A stretch of 64,000 nt of DNA from Vitellaria paradoxa (GCA_019916065.1 CM034238.1:38903375-38967374); one strand, 5' to 3'; shown: positions 22,431 to 33,790, counted from the first letter of the stretch. A program made the numbers and translations. Notes: a model not told the origin generated them from the letters alone.

Positions 22431-24905
22431 ATGGCGGAGAAGCTAGCTCTGCCTCTTCTAATCCCAACCCCGCCACCCTCCAGACCATTCTTTCAAAACC
22501 AATCCCCAAACCACCAACAGCCGCCACCTCCCAGGCCGCCACCGTCGCTAAACCCTCTCATCCAAGACCTTCTCCAGAACCAAAACCCCGGCGAGAATTC
22601 CTCGCTAGCCCACAACCCCCAGTCATCAAACCGCCAATCTGCCACCATCCCCAGAACGCGCCGCATCGGCAAACTCCGGGACGCGAACAGAGGCAAGCCA
22701 TGGTCCCACCACCGCCTCTCCCCCCAAGGTCAGGAAATTCTTCGTACTCTAATCGATCCAGATTTCGATATCGCCAAAATCGATGAAACAATGCTCAATT
22801 TGTTCAGTCCAGAACGACAACGGATTGAATCGGAATTGTCTGTTGAAACCCTTGCTTCTGATGTTTTGGGGATTGTCAAGGCTTTAGGTTACTACAAGAA
22901 ATGTGACTTGGCAGTGAGTGTTTTCGATTGGGTTCGGAATCGAAAAGATTCTGAATTTCTGTTAAATGGGTCAATTGTTGCTGTGATTATAAGTGTTCTT
23001 GGTAGAGAGGGTCGGGTCTCTAGTGCAGCGTCTTTGCTTCATAATTTACATAAAGATGGCTTTGCTCTTGATGTTTATGCATACACCTCTCTGATAACTG
23101 CTTGTGCTAGTAATGGGAGGTATAGGGAAGCCGTGAGGGTCTTCAAGAAAATGGAGGAAGAGGGTTGTAGGCCAACATTGATTACTTACAATGTGATTTT
23201 GAATGTTTATGGGAAAATGGGTATGCCATGGAATAAAATTATGGCTGTGTTTGAGGGGATGAAGAGTTCGGGCATTCTCCCTGATGTGTATACTTATAAT
23301 ACCCTTATAGCTTGCTGTCGACGCGGCTCTCTGTATGAAGAAGCTAATTGGGCTTTTGAGGAGATGAAGTTAGCAGGGTTTGTCCCCGATAAGGTTACTT
23401 ACAATGCCTTGTTGGATGTTTATGGGAAGTCTAGGCGTTCTAAGGAAGCGATGTGGGTTTTGCAGGAGATGGAGATTAATGGGGTTTCGGCTAGTGTTGT
23501 CACTTATAATTCGTTGATATCGGCTTGTGCTAGGGATGGACTATTGGTTGAAGCTATGGAGTTCAAAAACCAGATGGTGGAGAGAGGCATTAAGCCCGAT
23601 GTATTTACTTATACAACTCTCTTGTCAGGATTTGAGAAGGCTGGGAAGGATGAGTCAGCGATGGGGGTTTTTGAGGAGATGAGAAGTTCAGGTTGTAATC
23701 CAAATATCTGTACTTTTAATGCTCTTATTAAGATGTATGGTAACAGAGGAAAATTTACAGAAATGATGAAGGTTTTTGAAGATATCAAGGCATGTGGATG
23801 TAACCCGGATATTGTTACTTGGAATACACTTTTGGCAGTGTTTGGGCAGAATGGGATGGACACCGAAGTTTCAGGGGTCTTCAAGGAGATGAAGAGAGCA
23901 GGGTTTGTTGCTGAGAGGGATACTTTTAACACCTTAATCAGTGCTTACAGTCGTTGTGGATCTTTCGACGAAGCCATGGTTGTTTATAAGAGAATGTTGG
24001 ATGCAGGAGTTACTCCAGACCTATCCACCTATAATGCTGTTTTGGCAGCATTGGCGCGAGGAGGGCTCTGGGAACAGTCGGAAAAAGTACTTGCTGAAAT
24101 GAAGGATGGACGGTGTAAACCTAATGAGCTAACATACAGTTCTCTGCTGCATGCTTATGCCAATGGGAAGGCAATTGAGCGGATGCATGCTCTTGCAGAA
24201 GAAATATACTCTGGTGCAATAGAACCCCATGCTGTGCTATTGAAGACCCTTGTTCTAGTTAATAGCAAGAGTGACCTTTTGATGGAAACAGAACGTGCTT
24301 TCCTGGAATTGAGAAGAAAAAGTTCTTGTCTTGACATAACTACTCTAAATGCCATGGTTTCCATATATGGTCGGAGACAGATGGTTGCCAAAGCCAATGA
24401 GATAATTAACTTCATGAGTGAAAATGGATTTACTCCTAGCTTGACCACTTACAATAGCTTGATGTACATGTACAGCTGCACTGGGGATTCTGAAAAATCT
24501 GAAGATTTACTGAGAGATATTTTGGCAAAAGGCATCAAGGCCGATGTTATTTCGTACAACACTGTAATTTTTGCATATTGCAGAAATGGTCAGATGAGAG
24601 AAGCATCACGAGTATTCACAGAAATGACGGAATCGGGTGTTATTCCAGATGTGATCACTTATAATACCTTTGTTGCAAGTTATGCTGCCGATGCAATGTT
24701 TGTTGAGGCAATTGATGTGATTCAATACATGATCAGACATGGCTGTAAACCGAATCAGAGCACGTACAACTCGATTGTTGATTGGTATTGCAAGCTCAAT
24801 CGCCAAGATGAGGCAATAATGTTTGTCAATAACCTTCACAATCTTGATCCCCATGTTTCTAAGGGTGAAAAAAGTAGACTGTCAGAGCGTTTATTAAAGA
24901 AATAG
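22431..24905 (+). CDS. P-class pentatricopeptide repeat protein, At5g02860-like
   Basis: A single uninterrupted exon of 824 codons plus TAG. Residues 1-80 are Pro/Ser/Asn-rich with few acidic residues, an organellar transit-type leader. Residues ~80-145 are an unstructured linker (RRIGKLRDANRGKPWSHH). From about residue 145 to ~805 the protein is built of ~18 degenerate 35-residue repeats of the P type, seen in recurring phrases such as DVYAYTSLITACA, TLITYNVILNVYGKMG, DVYTYNTLIACCRRG and DVITYNTFVASYA. No E, DYW or SMR domain follows; it ends in a basic tail. Such proteins bind single-stranded RNA, one base per repeat, and stabilise, splice or edit organelle transcripts. Length and layout match the Arabidopsis At5g02860 group (about 820 residues). 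The first ATG of the frame follows a pyrimidine-rich leader. No frameshift or premature stop. The RNA target is unknown. Confidence 0.95.
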   Translation: MAEKLALPLLIPTPPPSRPFFQNQSPNHQQPPPPRPPPSLNPLIQDLLQNQNPGENSSLAHNPQSSNRQSATIPRTRRIGKLRDANRGKPWSHHRLSPQGQEILRTLIDPDFDIAKIDETMLNLFSPERQRIESELSVETLASDVLGIVKALGYYKKCDLAVSVFDWVRNRKDSEFLLNGSIVAVIISVLGREGRVSSAASLLHNLHKDGFALDVYAYTSLITACASNGRYREAVRVFKKMEEEGCRPTLITYNVILNVYGKMGMPWNKIMAVFEGMKSSGILPDVYTYNTLIACCRRGSLYEEANWAFEEMKLAGFVPDKVTYNALLDVYGKSRRSKEAMWVLQEMEINGVSASVVTYNSLISACARDGLLVEAMEFKNQMVERGIKPDVFTYTTLLSGFEKAGKDESAMGVFEEMRSSGCNPNICTFNALIKMYGNRGKFTEMMKVFEDIKACGCNPDIVTWNTLLAVFGQNGMDTEVSGVFKEMKRAGFVAERDTFNTLISAYSRCGSFDEAMVVYKRMLDAGVTPDLSTYNAVLAALARGGLWEQSEKVLAEMKDGRCKPNELTYSSLLHAYANGKAIERMHALAEEIYSGAIEPHAVLLKTLVLVNSKSDLLMETERAFLELRRKSSCLDITTLNAMVSIYGRRQMVAKANEIINFMSENGFTPSLTTYNSLMYMYSCTGDSEKSEDLLRDILAKGIKADVISYNTVIFAYCRNGQMREASRVFTEMTESGVIPDVITYNTFVASYAADAMFVEAIDVIQYMIRHGCKPNQSTYNSIVDWYCKLNRQDEAIMFVNNLHNLDPHVSKGEKSRLSERLLKK

Positions 24906-25640
24906 TTAAAGAGCACCTCTACCTCCCAGTTGGCATACTCTGGCCTCTTAAACTTGTAGACATGGTTTTATTTCATCACCCTCACTCTGCCAGGTTCAGA
25001 TAAATTCTGGTGTCTTGGTGGGAAGAAATGTTATATCATTGCATATTCTTTGATCTGGAGAATTTTGTTAGCAGCCATTTTAGGAGCTTATGTATTAGGG
25101 GCCTTGAGTCATTTACTTTTTTGGTGGCCCCACCTTGCATAGCTCAAATATGAAATGATCAGGAGAAATGGTCATGAAGTCAGATCGTGTCCAGGTATAT
25201 AAACAACCTGTTCATCTTCATGAAAATCACACAGGAAACTGATATTTGTATCAGTTATATGGGTTCTGTGAAATCATTGTTTCATAATCATATTGTTGTT
25301 ACCATTTTGAATTACTGCTGGAATATATTGATGCTTCAGCTTTATTTTAGAATCGGATGTATAAATGTTAGGTGCTTAGGTCATTTTCTAGTTTTACAGT
25401 GAGGTTAGATCATTCTTCGGTAGATTATGTACATATGTATTTGAATTTGTGCAATTCAGTTGATATTTTTGTGCAATTATGTGGTTTCTTGATGCTTAGC
25501 AATTCGAACTTGTGCAATCGAGTGTCTCTGTAAGTGTGTAATTCTTTTTGTTTTGACAAATTTTCTATAACTGTATGATTCTCTCTCTGATCTGCTTGTC
25601 CAATTTGTGGAACAGATGGTAATTCAACAAAGAATGGTGG
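24906..25640 (+). other. PPR 3' UTR and downstream flank
   Basis: T-rich non-coding sequence following the stop codon, with several TGTA-type and T-rich segments usual in plant 3' ends. The exact polyadenylation site cannot be read. Confidence 0.5.
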
Positions 25641-25775
25641 GTATAGTGGAAATTCAGTTTAATTTACTAGATTTTCTGTGATTTCTCTCAAGAATATGAC
25701 AAAAAGAGACAAAACCAATAGTGGCTATGCACCGTAGAAGGACTATTTGGCAGTTTCTTGCTCCATCCCTTGAAC

Positions 25776-25858
25776 AACCACCCCCGGCCCCCCCCACTAC
25801 CCCCCCCCTCCCATGCACCACCACAACACACACACACACGCACGCACGCACGCACAAA
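25776..25858. repeat. C-tract block followed by (CA)n(CGCA)n
   Basis: Several C runs (CCCCCGGCCCCCCCC…) pass into alternating CA and then ACGC repeats. It is a simple-sequence tract; the frames across it are not genes. Confidence 0.85.
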
Positions 25859-25859
25859 T

Positions 25860-26850
25860 ATCCCCAACATTGCTTTTTTTCCTCGAGTGAATACAGCTTC
25901 TGAGATATCAATTATCAGTAAGGCAACCCATAATTTGGGGGTCATAACTTTTAGTCTGGCTGCAACTCTGGGAATTTTGGATCTGTGCTTAAAGGTGTTA
26001 ATTTCCTTTGACCACTAATTATCGTCATTTGAAAGAAAGTTATAGTGCTACTAGAATTGTTTCTAATGAACTATTTTGGATGTCTCTTCTGAGGAAAGAA
26101 ATATTGTTGTGAAAGCAGCGCATGACGTCCTCATTTTTTTATATATCTTAACAGCGAAAATACTTGGATTGACAGAAATGTATATTGATCTGTGGCCGTA
26201 GTTTGTCATCTAGAAGCTATGAAGAACGCATACAAAACAAAAATATAAATATGACATAAATGGTTAAATAAGATAAGTTTTTAGAAAAATTCATATAGAG
26301 AAGATGTTAAGGACACTAATATATACACGCATGCATGTACATAAGATAAATACGTGTTATTTAAATTTACTAAAAATTTAAAAATTTAAGAATGTTTATG
26401 TACCAAAATATTTTTCCTTGTGAATCTATGTAATGTTCCAGATTTTAACTCATAATATTAAAGTTCACACACGTAAAATGAGAGCTATAATCTGTAGAAA
26501 AATGCTATTCTACCAGAAACGTTTACCAAAAAAGAAAAAAGGACATGGGTAGAATCATGTGGTTGTAGCATACTTGTTATTAATTTCATTTTAACCTTGT
26601 TTGTCTGTGTGCGCACTCATGACACCCCTGAAATGGAAAATTTTGTTAGTATTATTCCGAAAACAGTGGGCCTCAGACAGTGTCTTTCTGAAATCTATCT
26701 GGCATTTTTCCCCTGAAATCTGTGAGCCTATACGAGTTTTTAACTAAAAAATCCCTAGTCTAATTTAAAATTTTCAGTCCCTTAAAAACAAATTGGGAAG
26801 TCAGACTTGAAAATTTTCAATCTGACATTTATTCCCTAAATTTGGTTCTT
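25860..26850. other. Intergenic DNA, no gene seen
   Basis: AT-rich sequence without recognisable genes or repeats. Confidence 0.45.
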
Positions 26851-26856
26851 GCTTCT

Positions 26857-26974
26857 TCAATTTGAAGTAATTGCTTACTCCGATTCTGAAGAAAGTTCTT
26901 TTTACATAATGGAGAAGGGAGACGAAGTTGAAAGTGGTGCTCCTGTTTCAAGCACCCTTCAGGGTCCCGATTAA
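26857..26974 (+). pseudogene. Unrecognised coding-like segment
   Basis: An open stretch with even codon use and a hydrophilic translation (AYSDSEESSFYIMEKGDEVE, then SGAPVSSTLQGPD, then TAA). It looks like the last exon of some gene or a fragment of one, but I do not recognise the family. No neighbouring exon was found. It lies at the edge of a zone with other gene fragments. Confidence 0.3.
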
Positions 26975-27049
26975 GCTGTAGGTTGTGTTCCAAGTTTTAC
27001 CTTTTTCCTTTTAATTAATTGTTTATTTTTTATTTCATTGGATTTTTAA

Positions 27050-30000
27050 TGTGGCTTCTGAAAAAAAAAAAAAAAAAAAAAAACTTAAATCGGAAAATAT
27101 ACCAATGCATATTATTAGAATTCATTATTACAAGAATGTACAAGGCAGGTATTGAAATGTACTTCAATTCACAGTATTCGGTCAAATATATATATGTATA
27201 TCCCTTGATCCGTTATATATCTTACTATTACATAGGTGCCAATGCAGATTTTGACTCTTCACTGTTTTTTGCCCCCCATTTTCCCCCATTTGCCCTTGAC
27301 AATTCTGCAGTTCCTTCCTTTTCTGTGCATCTGCCTGGATCCTTCTTCTATTGGTTATTAAATGTCCCTCTTTTTGCTCTCTCTCTCACATGTCTTCTCA
27401 GGGTTTTGCTAGAGACCCACGCCTTGGTACATCTCTGGTACAGAGGCCATGCCTCTCTTTGTTTATTGAGTGAGGATGAATGATAGTCAGTTTGGTAGAT
27501 GAGAGTGGGGAAAGCAGATGGGAGGCATTATCACACATCCAAAACCATCTCTCTGCCTCTCTCTCATCTTTGTCAGATTGAAGGTTGCTGTTGCTGCATC
27601 AGAGCTATCAAAACTTGCCGTCACCGGTCCAAATCTGCAGTTGTCACTGTTGCTGCATCAGAGCCACCAAAACCCGCCTTCACTAGTTCATCACCTGTTT
27701 GAGGCCACCAACACTGCCAATAGCCAGCTTTACAGGCACCAGCGTCGAATCCGAGGCATAACTCCTACCTATGAAGGGTCTGTTTCTCTCACCAAACCAA
27801 GTAAGCCTACTGCTCATTTAACTAATAAATCAGATGTCTCGTTAACTTTCTTGATGAATATATGTTTTTCGGTTTGAAATTGTTTCTACCTATAAATGAA
27901 GGATTTCTTGGTAAAAATTGCATTTTTATTATGATTGATTTATTATTTTTTCCCTTAAAATCTTAAAGTCAATGATGTTCTTCTGCTATTTGTTCTAATT
28001 GATTTTTCTTATTCATTTTCAGTTTGTTGTTCAAACCGTACTCTTATAAAATGAGCTACTGATTTCTCATTCTTTGTGTATTATGGAATGTTTCTTTTTT
28101 CTTATTCTTTTTTTTTTCTTTTACTAATTTCCTCTTCCATTTTTAATCATCAGATTGAAAAGAAATTGAACCCCTTCCGCATGTTGAAGGTGACATTTTC
28201 AGTACTATTTTCTCATCTTTTTACTTGATTTATTTTTGTTTCTTCAATTTGTCTGCCTTTCCAATAATTTCTGTGTTGCTTCAGATTTAATCTGATATTT
28301 TATTTTTGCACTTCATGGTATTATGTCGACTTATGCATGATGGATGGTTCAATGTAGACATTTCTTGTATTATTGGTGGGAAGACAGTACATGCTGATCT
28401 ATAGTGAAGCTGTAATGACTAAATGGGTAGGTGATTTCACTTATTTTGTATGTGTTCTGTTTGACTTGATAAGCAGTTATGTGTTTTTACATTCTGATCT
28501 GGATTTCACAGAATATAAGAAGAAATTTTAAAAGTTCATGCGGGATTGGTTATTGTTTTATTTTTTCTATTCTCATGATGAGTTCAAATCATGTGCTTAT
28601 ATGTGAAATAGACTGTTAGAAAGTATAGAAACTGAAATTTCAATTGTGTCTAAAATTTGGCAAAAAGGGGAAAAAAATCTAAATTGCTTTATGGAGTGGT
28701 TGATTTTCAATGCTCTTAATAAATCATATATCTATTTTATTTTATTGCTATTATAGGTTCTCTAAATGATCTATTTCCTTGTATTGATTAGATTTTGAAA
28801 CACAAAAAAAGTTAGGAAATGTTTGTTTTTGTTGTTGTTGTTTTTTTTTTTTAAATAAATTATCTTTCAAGTAAAGGTTTTTGCTGAGTGCCTCCATCTA
28901 GAACAATGGTGAATTGAGCAAGCCTCTCTAGGAAGGCAAGTCCCAAAGTGTTTAATTTAACTTCTTATTATCCATCATGATTTGTGCTTTATAGTTTGAA
29001 ACATAAAAATAATTTCTATGCACTATGGACTGTAAGCAATTTTTTTTTTTTTTTTTAAATCTCGCAATTACAAGTTGAAGATAATAAAGAAATATCTCTT
29101 TACATAAACAAAAAAAATGATAAAATACATTTTTATCTTCTTCAAACTCCACAGTGACTTGGAGGACCAGTAAATACAATTCACCTTCCTTCCCTTGTTA
29201 TCGTATTTAAAGTTGTCATTGATTGTTTACATTTTATTTGATTCAAGGTTTCAAATTTCCATTTTGTCTTGTTAACATGATGCTATTACTGAGTCAATAG
29301 CCTTAGTTGTACACAGACATTTTATTATTTTTTATATTTGTAGATTAATAAGAAGAATTCATCAGAGACCATGGGGGGGGGGGGGAAAAGCGAAAAGGCC
29401 TTGGGGTTTTGAAATTTTTCCCAAGAAGGTGAGTCATTTTTGTAATGGATATATATATATATATTAAATTGCTGAATACTTGAGTATTTTTGAATAATAG
29501 TAACTCAGTTGTTCGTCTTTGTTTATTTTTTACCTAATTATTGTCTTCTTGGAGTTTCTATTCTGATAGTTTGTCCATTTGAAATTAAAATAATGCCTTT
29601 CCAACTCCACTTTACATATTGAGTTTCTATTTTGATTATATCTCCATTATAAATTAAAATAATGTATTTCCAACTCCACTTTACACTTAGTTTTGGTGCT
29701 GCTTCTTCATGTTGCTAGACATAAGTTAATATACGTGTAGATTTTATGTTGACCCATTTGATCTTTTATGCATTTTCAAATTGATTAAGTTAATATGACA
29801 TAAGTACATTGACATTATTATGCATCTTTTATGCATTTCTTTCTTCAGTATTCTCTTTGCGGTTTTATCACATGGAGTGCATTGACTTTTTTTTTTTTTT
29901 TTGGGGGGGGGGGGGGGGACCGTACATTGACATAAAGAATAAGGTCCCTAAAAAGTTGGAATGAGTAATGTTCATGTGAAAGCAAGGAATGGTTAATTGC

Positions 30001-30960
30001 TATGCATTTGGATTATGAGGAAAAACGTCAATTAGTTAGAGTTGTGTAATTTTCATTTATTGATTGAATGTATCAAATACAGATCATCTTCTTTTGATTT
30101 CTCCGTTATTTTGTACATAGAGATTTATTTTTATGTTTTGTGAACCCGATGTTGTTAAAATCTGTGGCAAAAACTACAATTAGTTACTTCTGCTGGATGA
30201 TTATAGCCTTATGGGTATCTTCAACTTGGTTGCATAGAAACTTGAGCAATTTCTCTTTTTCTCTTGCATTTTGAATTTTTAACCAATTCTTCATATCAAC
30301 TTTCTCTAAATAGTATTTGATGAAATTCTAAGGGGAATAGATAAAGGGTGGGAGGGGTATGAGCCTATCATGAACTTCTAGAAATAAATGGCATCTTGGA
30401 AAATTAGTGCATCCTGTACTAGTGACTTTTGTGCATAAATTGTAGTTTTTTTATTTTTATTTTTTATTTTTTTGTTATTATTTTTTTCATAAATTTTAGT
30501 TGGTTGAAAAATAACTCCACTGCCTTTCGCATTCTCATACGTGTGTAGCAACTGGTTTATCTTGCATTGGACTTGGTTTTGATTTTATATTTTCCTTTTT
30601 ACCTTGATGGTACTGCCATGTGCCTCTAGGATTATATTTAAATTTAGACAATATGTGGTATTAGACGGCTTTTTCAAAAAAAAAAAAAAAATGTGGTATT
30701 AGACGACACTTTGATTGCTAAATTTGCTCTAAAAAATATGTGGGCAACTATAATCTCAGCTGGAGTAATTGGTTTGTTTCTTGCTTGCAGCAAATGTGTC
30801 CATATTAGTTGATTTATAAACCTTACATTGTTCTGAAATTTAAATTTTGACACGTTGCAGTTTTTCAATTTAATTGTACTTCACCCACAAGGTTGATTAA
30901 AGTTAATTTTTTTGGCTGTTTTAATTTCTATTATATAATGCTGATTATTATTATTTTTTT
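27050..30960. other. Intergenic or pseudogenic zone with exon-like scraps
   Basis: T-rich, intron-like sequence. A CT-rich, UTR-like block with short open frames lies at 27240-27880. A scrap bounded by consensus splice sites is at 28155-28189 (CAG before ATTGAAAAG, AAG before GTGAC; translation IEKKLNPFRMLK). Another is near 28356-28428 (ending AAATGG before GTAGGT). None is identifiable. The zone could be a decayed gene or a long non-coding transcript. Confidence 0.35.
30668..30690 (+). mobile_element. 23-bp truncated poly(A) retroposon with 15-bp TSD
   Basis: GCTTTTTC plus about 15 A residues sits between perfect copies of ATGTGGTATTAGACG (30653-30667 and 30691-30705). This is the mark of target-primed reverse transcription by a LINE-type enzyme with extreme 5' truncation. 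Confidence 0.75.
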
Positions 30961-30970
30961 AATTGTATAG

Positions 30971-31068
30971 GTGGTGCAATTTGGTGATGCAGAACTTGAA
31001 AACAAAATTAATGAAAAGATTGACCGGTTCATTGATAGAGTGGACAAACACCCAAATGAAAAACCCAG
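30971..31068 (+). pseudogene. ATG101: ATG101 exon fragment (autophagy initiation complex subunit)
   Basis: A 98-bp open exon preceded by an acceptor (TTGTATAG) and followed by a donor (CAG before GTAATT). Its 32-residue translation begins VVQFGDAELENKINEKID, continues RFIDRVD and ends KHPNEKP. This matches the internal exon of plant ATG101 (typical: VQCG(D/E)…EKKIDEKI(E/D)QFI…VEKHPNKKS). ATG101 pairs with ATG13 in the ATG1 kinase complex. I found neither the preceding exon (N-terminal HORMA start) nor the next one (expected to carry the ERLYWEQWYINL motif), so this is a detached exon rather than a working gene. Substitutions at otherwise conserved positions (KI-N-EK, D-R-F) agree with loss of constraint. 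Confidence 0.7.
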
Positions 31069-31599
31069 GTAATTTGTTTGCATTTGGCTTTAAGTTAGCA
31101 AATCCTTCAAAATTGATACTACGCCAGATATATGTTTGAAGAATTAAAACTATACTTAAAATCATTTGCATCCATTTAATTTATTCACTTTGGTGTTTTT
31201 GTTGGTTTATATTGTGTGGCTTGTGTATTTTCATTTTAATTTTCATTATTTTCTTTTTTATAAAGACTGGCATTGATTGCTTTTGGAGCTTTCTATTTTT
31301 ATCATTATCAGTGTGGGGTGTGACTACTCTTTGCTATTTTTACTTTTAGATTGTGTTTCTTTAATAATTTGTTCAAGAAATGGTTGTCTGTTGATAACTA
31401 TATGGGAAAAAATATTAGTTGGTTTGCTTAATTTAGATTTTTAAGGAATGACAATAATTTCATTATTTTCTTCTTTGTTATTCTAACATTGACCCCCTTT
31501 TCAATAATTCCACTGCCTACTCTGAATCATTGTACAGGAGAAATACAGAGGAAGGAGGGGGGGAGAGAGAGAGAGAGAGAGAGCGAGGAGGGAGATTAG

Positions 31600-31816
31600 A
31601 TGTCCCTTGTGGCTATTTTGATGATTGTGTTTAGGAAGTCTTTGGCTGCTTGCAGGAGTGGGAGGATTGAAGAGTTTCTCTTCTTCTTCAATGGAGATTG
31701 GGCTGCCTACAAATGTTTAGACATGTAGCCCATGTCAAATTTGATATGTTCAATGATTTTCTTGGTCTTCCTATTGAGTTTGACCCTGAAGTTTCCTTGG
31801 GGCCTCCAAATGCTAA
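31600..31816 (+). pseudogene. RopGAP fragment (CRIB-domain exon), frameshifted
   Basis: Three consecutive segments in different frames match the N-terminal part of plant Rop GTPase-activating proteins. The first is SLVAILMIVFRKSLAAC (31603 on), the second MEIGLPTNV (31691-31717) and the third RHVAHVKFDMFNDFLGLPIE (from about 31719), followed by FDPEV. This is the conserved pre-CRIB helix followed by the CRIB core (family form MEIGWPTNVRHVAHVTFDRF). Frames change between segments 1 and 2, and a single extra T at about 31718 separates 2 and 3. The rest of the CRIB exon and the RhoGAP domain are absent. A (GA)n run at 31564-31583 precedes it. It is a dead gene fragment. Confidence 0.75.
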
Positions 31817-33289
31817 GTTAGTTTTTATCTTTCTGAGTTTAGATTTAAAAAAAAAAAAAAAAAAAAATTAACCTGTAGTTTGTATGCTTATGATTTTTAT
31901 GACCTCTCATCTCTTTGATTCTTTGGTGGGACTCAAGATTGAGCAGTTCTATTTCTATATTTAATTTATTTCTTTATTTTATTTATTTCTTTATTTTTGT
32001 GTGGAATTGAAATGTCTTTTAATGAGTTTCCTATAACTGCTGCACTGTTATTTATTTATTTATTTGGACATAAGATGGTGGATTTTATGATATTCTTGCA
32101 TTACAAGGACTTTGTTGTGGTCTTATAGAAGTTCATTGTGAAATCAAGCAAATATTTGGAAATGGGGTTCGTTTGAGTCACCAAGAACATTTCGTCTTGC
32201 GTTTTTCTTGGTAGACCCACATTTGATTACTGTCCTCTAAATTAGTCCTTATATTGACTCATCTGGAGTAAAGGGAAGTAATAATCAAGTAATAACTAGG
32301 TAGTCTGGTTGTTAATAACCTTTGTTTACTTTTTTTCGGGTGGCCTAGGAAACTTCTCAATGGTAGAAGCAAAGGTGTCACAAAGGATTTTGAAGAAAGC
32401 AAAGAGGAGAAAGAGTAAACACTGTTACCCTCTATTTTTGCATTGAAGATGACACTAGCAATATCATTTTTGCATGATCTTGAAGTCATAATCTTTGCTA
32501 GTTTCTTTTTACATTGTGCTTTTGACGGAACTGAAAATTTTTAGTTGCTTTGGGATGCCCCTTCAAATGTCACTCTTGCAGTTTTAAGCCATTGGTAATG
32601 GATTAATGGAGTCCATTGCTTCTAGTTTTCCTCGGCTGTGGTAGAAATTTTGAGGAGTGCGGTTTTTGGAAGTTCTACTACTTGTTTAATTGTTGTACTC
32701 TTAATTAGGAATGTCAACAAGGGGGGTATGGCTTTATTTGCCCCCGCTCTTATCCCTGTCTCTGTTTAGCAATACTATTTTCCATTCCTGTATCTATTCT
32801 GGTTTTGTGGATAAAAATTTTTTCTATACCTGTTCCTACTAGATAACGGATTTCCTGTCCTCGTTTACCCACCAAACATAATGACAACTGTAAATGATAT
32901 ATTATATGAAAAATAAATATTAAAAAGTATTATAAATATTATATATATTAAATAAAAATATATTTTTTATTTATATATTAAATAAGTAATAAAAAATATA
33001 TAAATGAATAAATAAGTATTGTAATGGATATGGGATAGGGTGGAGACTGTTTTGTTTGTCTCCGTTCCTGTTCAGGAAATATCTTAAAATCTCCATATTT
33101 CTCATCTTTATTATTAGTATCGCCATACTCTTTCCGAGTTGAGCAGGTGAAATGGGTGTCTATTGGATATAGGTAATTTTAACATCTTTATTTGTAATTG
33201 TTGATATTTTCCCAATTTCGTGTGGGTATTCTCTTGAAGCAAGCTAACCATTATTAAGAAGTTAAAGACGATGGGAAATGTCTTAAGGG
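31817..33289. other. Intergenic DNA, no gene identified
   Basis: A poly-A run near 31847-31867. A short purine-rich open stretch at about 32340-32418 (translation includes LLNGRSKGVTKDFEESKEE) looks exon-like but is unrecognised. A very AT-rich patch covers 32880-33030. Confidence 0.4.
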
Positions 33290-33427
33290 TTTGTTTGGTT
33301 TGAAAAAATAAAAAATAAAAAACTCTATAAATCTCTGTTAACTTTATATCACATTAATTTTTTTTTTTCACTACACGTATTACGAACTCTTAATTTATCT
33401 CAATTTTTCTTATTCCAAACGCACCCA
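33290..33427. repeat. Short MITE, ~150-bp family
   Basis: Ends GTTTGTTTGGTTTGAAAAAA and TTCTTATTCCAAACGCACCC are imperfect inverted copies. The core 'cacgtattacgaactcttaa' matches the other copies. Confidence 0.55.
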
Positions 33428-33644
33428 TATTTAACTTTCCATTTAATGTTGTTTACGGAAGGTAATATTGAATTTACATTGATGGTTGCAGCCATGTTTC
33501 CAAAGTAATGCTAACCATCCATTTTGACTTGCTACTTTGGCTGTATTATTATTATTATTATTACTGCTGCAGGGATGCGAGTCTGGTGCATGCGCATGTG
33601 CATCAATCAGGCAGACGATGCTGAAGAAATTCTGTCCCTTTTTA

Positions 33645-33790
33645 AGGGGTGTTTGGTTAATAAAAAATAGGGTAAAAAGTATAATAAAAGTAGAAAGATA
33701 TGACATAAAGGTGAAATGTGAAAAATTTTGATGAGAGAAAAGTATAAAAAGTAGTTAAAGTTGGTAAGTTTTTGTGATGTCAAACAAGGC
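33645..33790. repeat. Short MITE, second family, copy 1
   Basis: Contains GTGTTTGGTTAATAAAAAA, then GACATAAAGGTGAAATGTG, then AAGTTGGTAAG, in the same order as at 34038-34190. It ends TCAAACAAGG, an inverted match to the start. Confidence 0.55.

Noticed and set aside
22388..22791. Open frames of 132 and 77 codons overlapping the PPR start
   Set aside because: They are alternative frames of the Pro-rich PPR leader; the 824-codon frame carries the domain repeats.
25654..26018. Open frames with Pro/Thr/His or Cys/Val repeats on both strands
   Set aside because: They are translations of the C-tract and CA/CGCA simple repeats.
27019..27877. Open frames of 154, 119 and 67 codons as genes
   Set aside because: No recognisable domain, poly-Lys from an A run, and overlapping frames in a CT-rich UTR-like block; at most part of a non-coding transcript.
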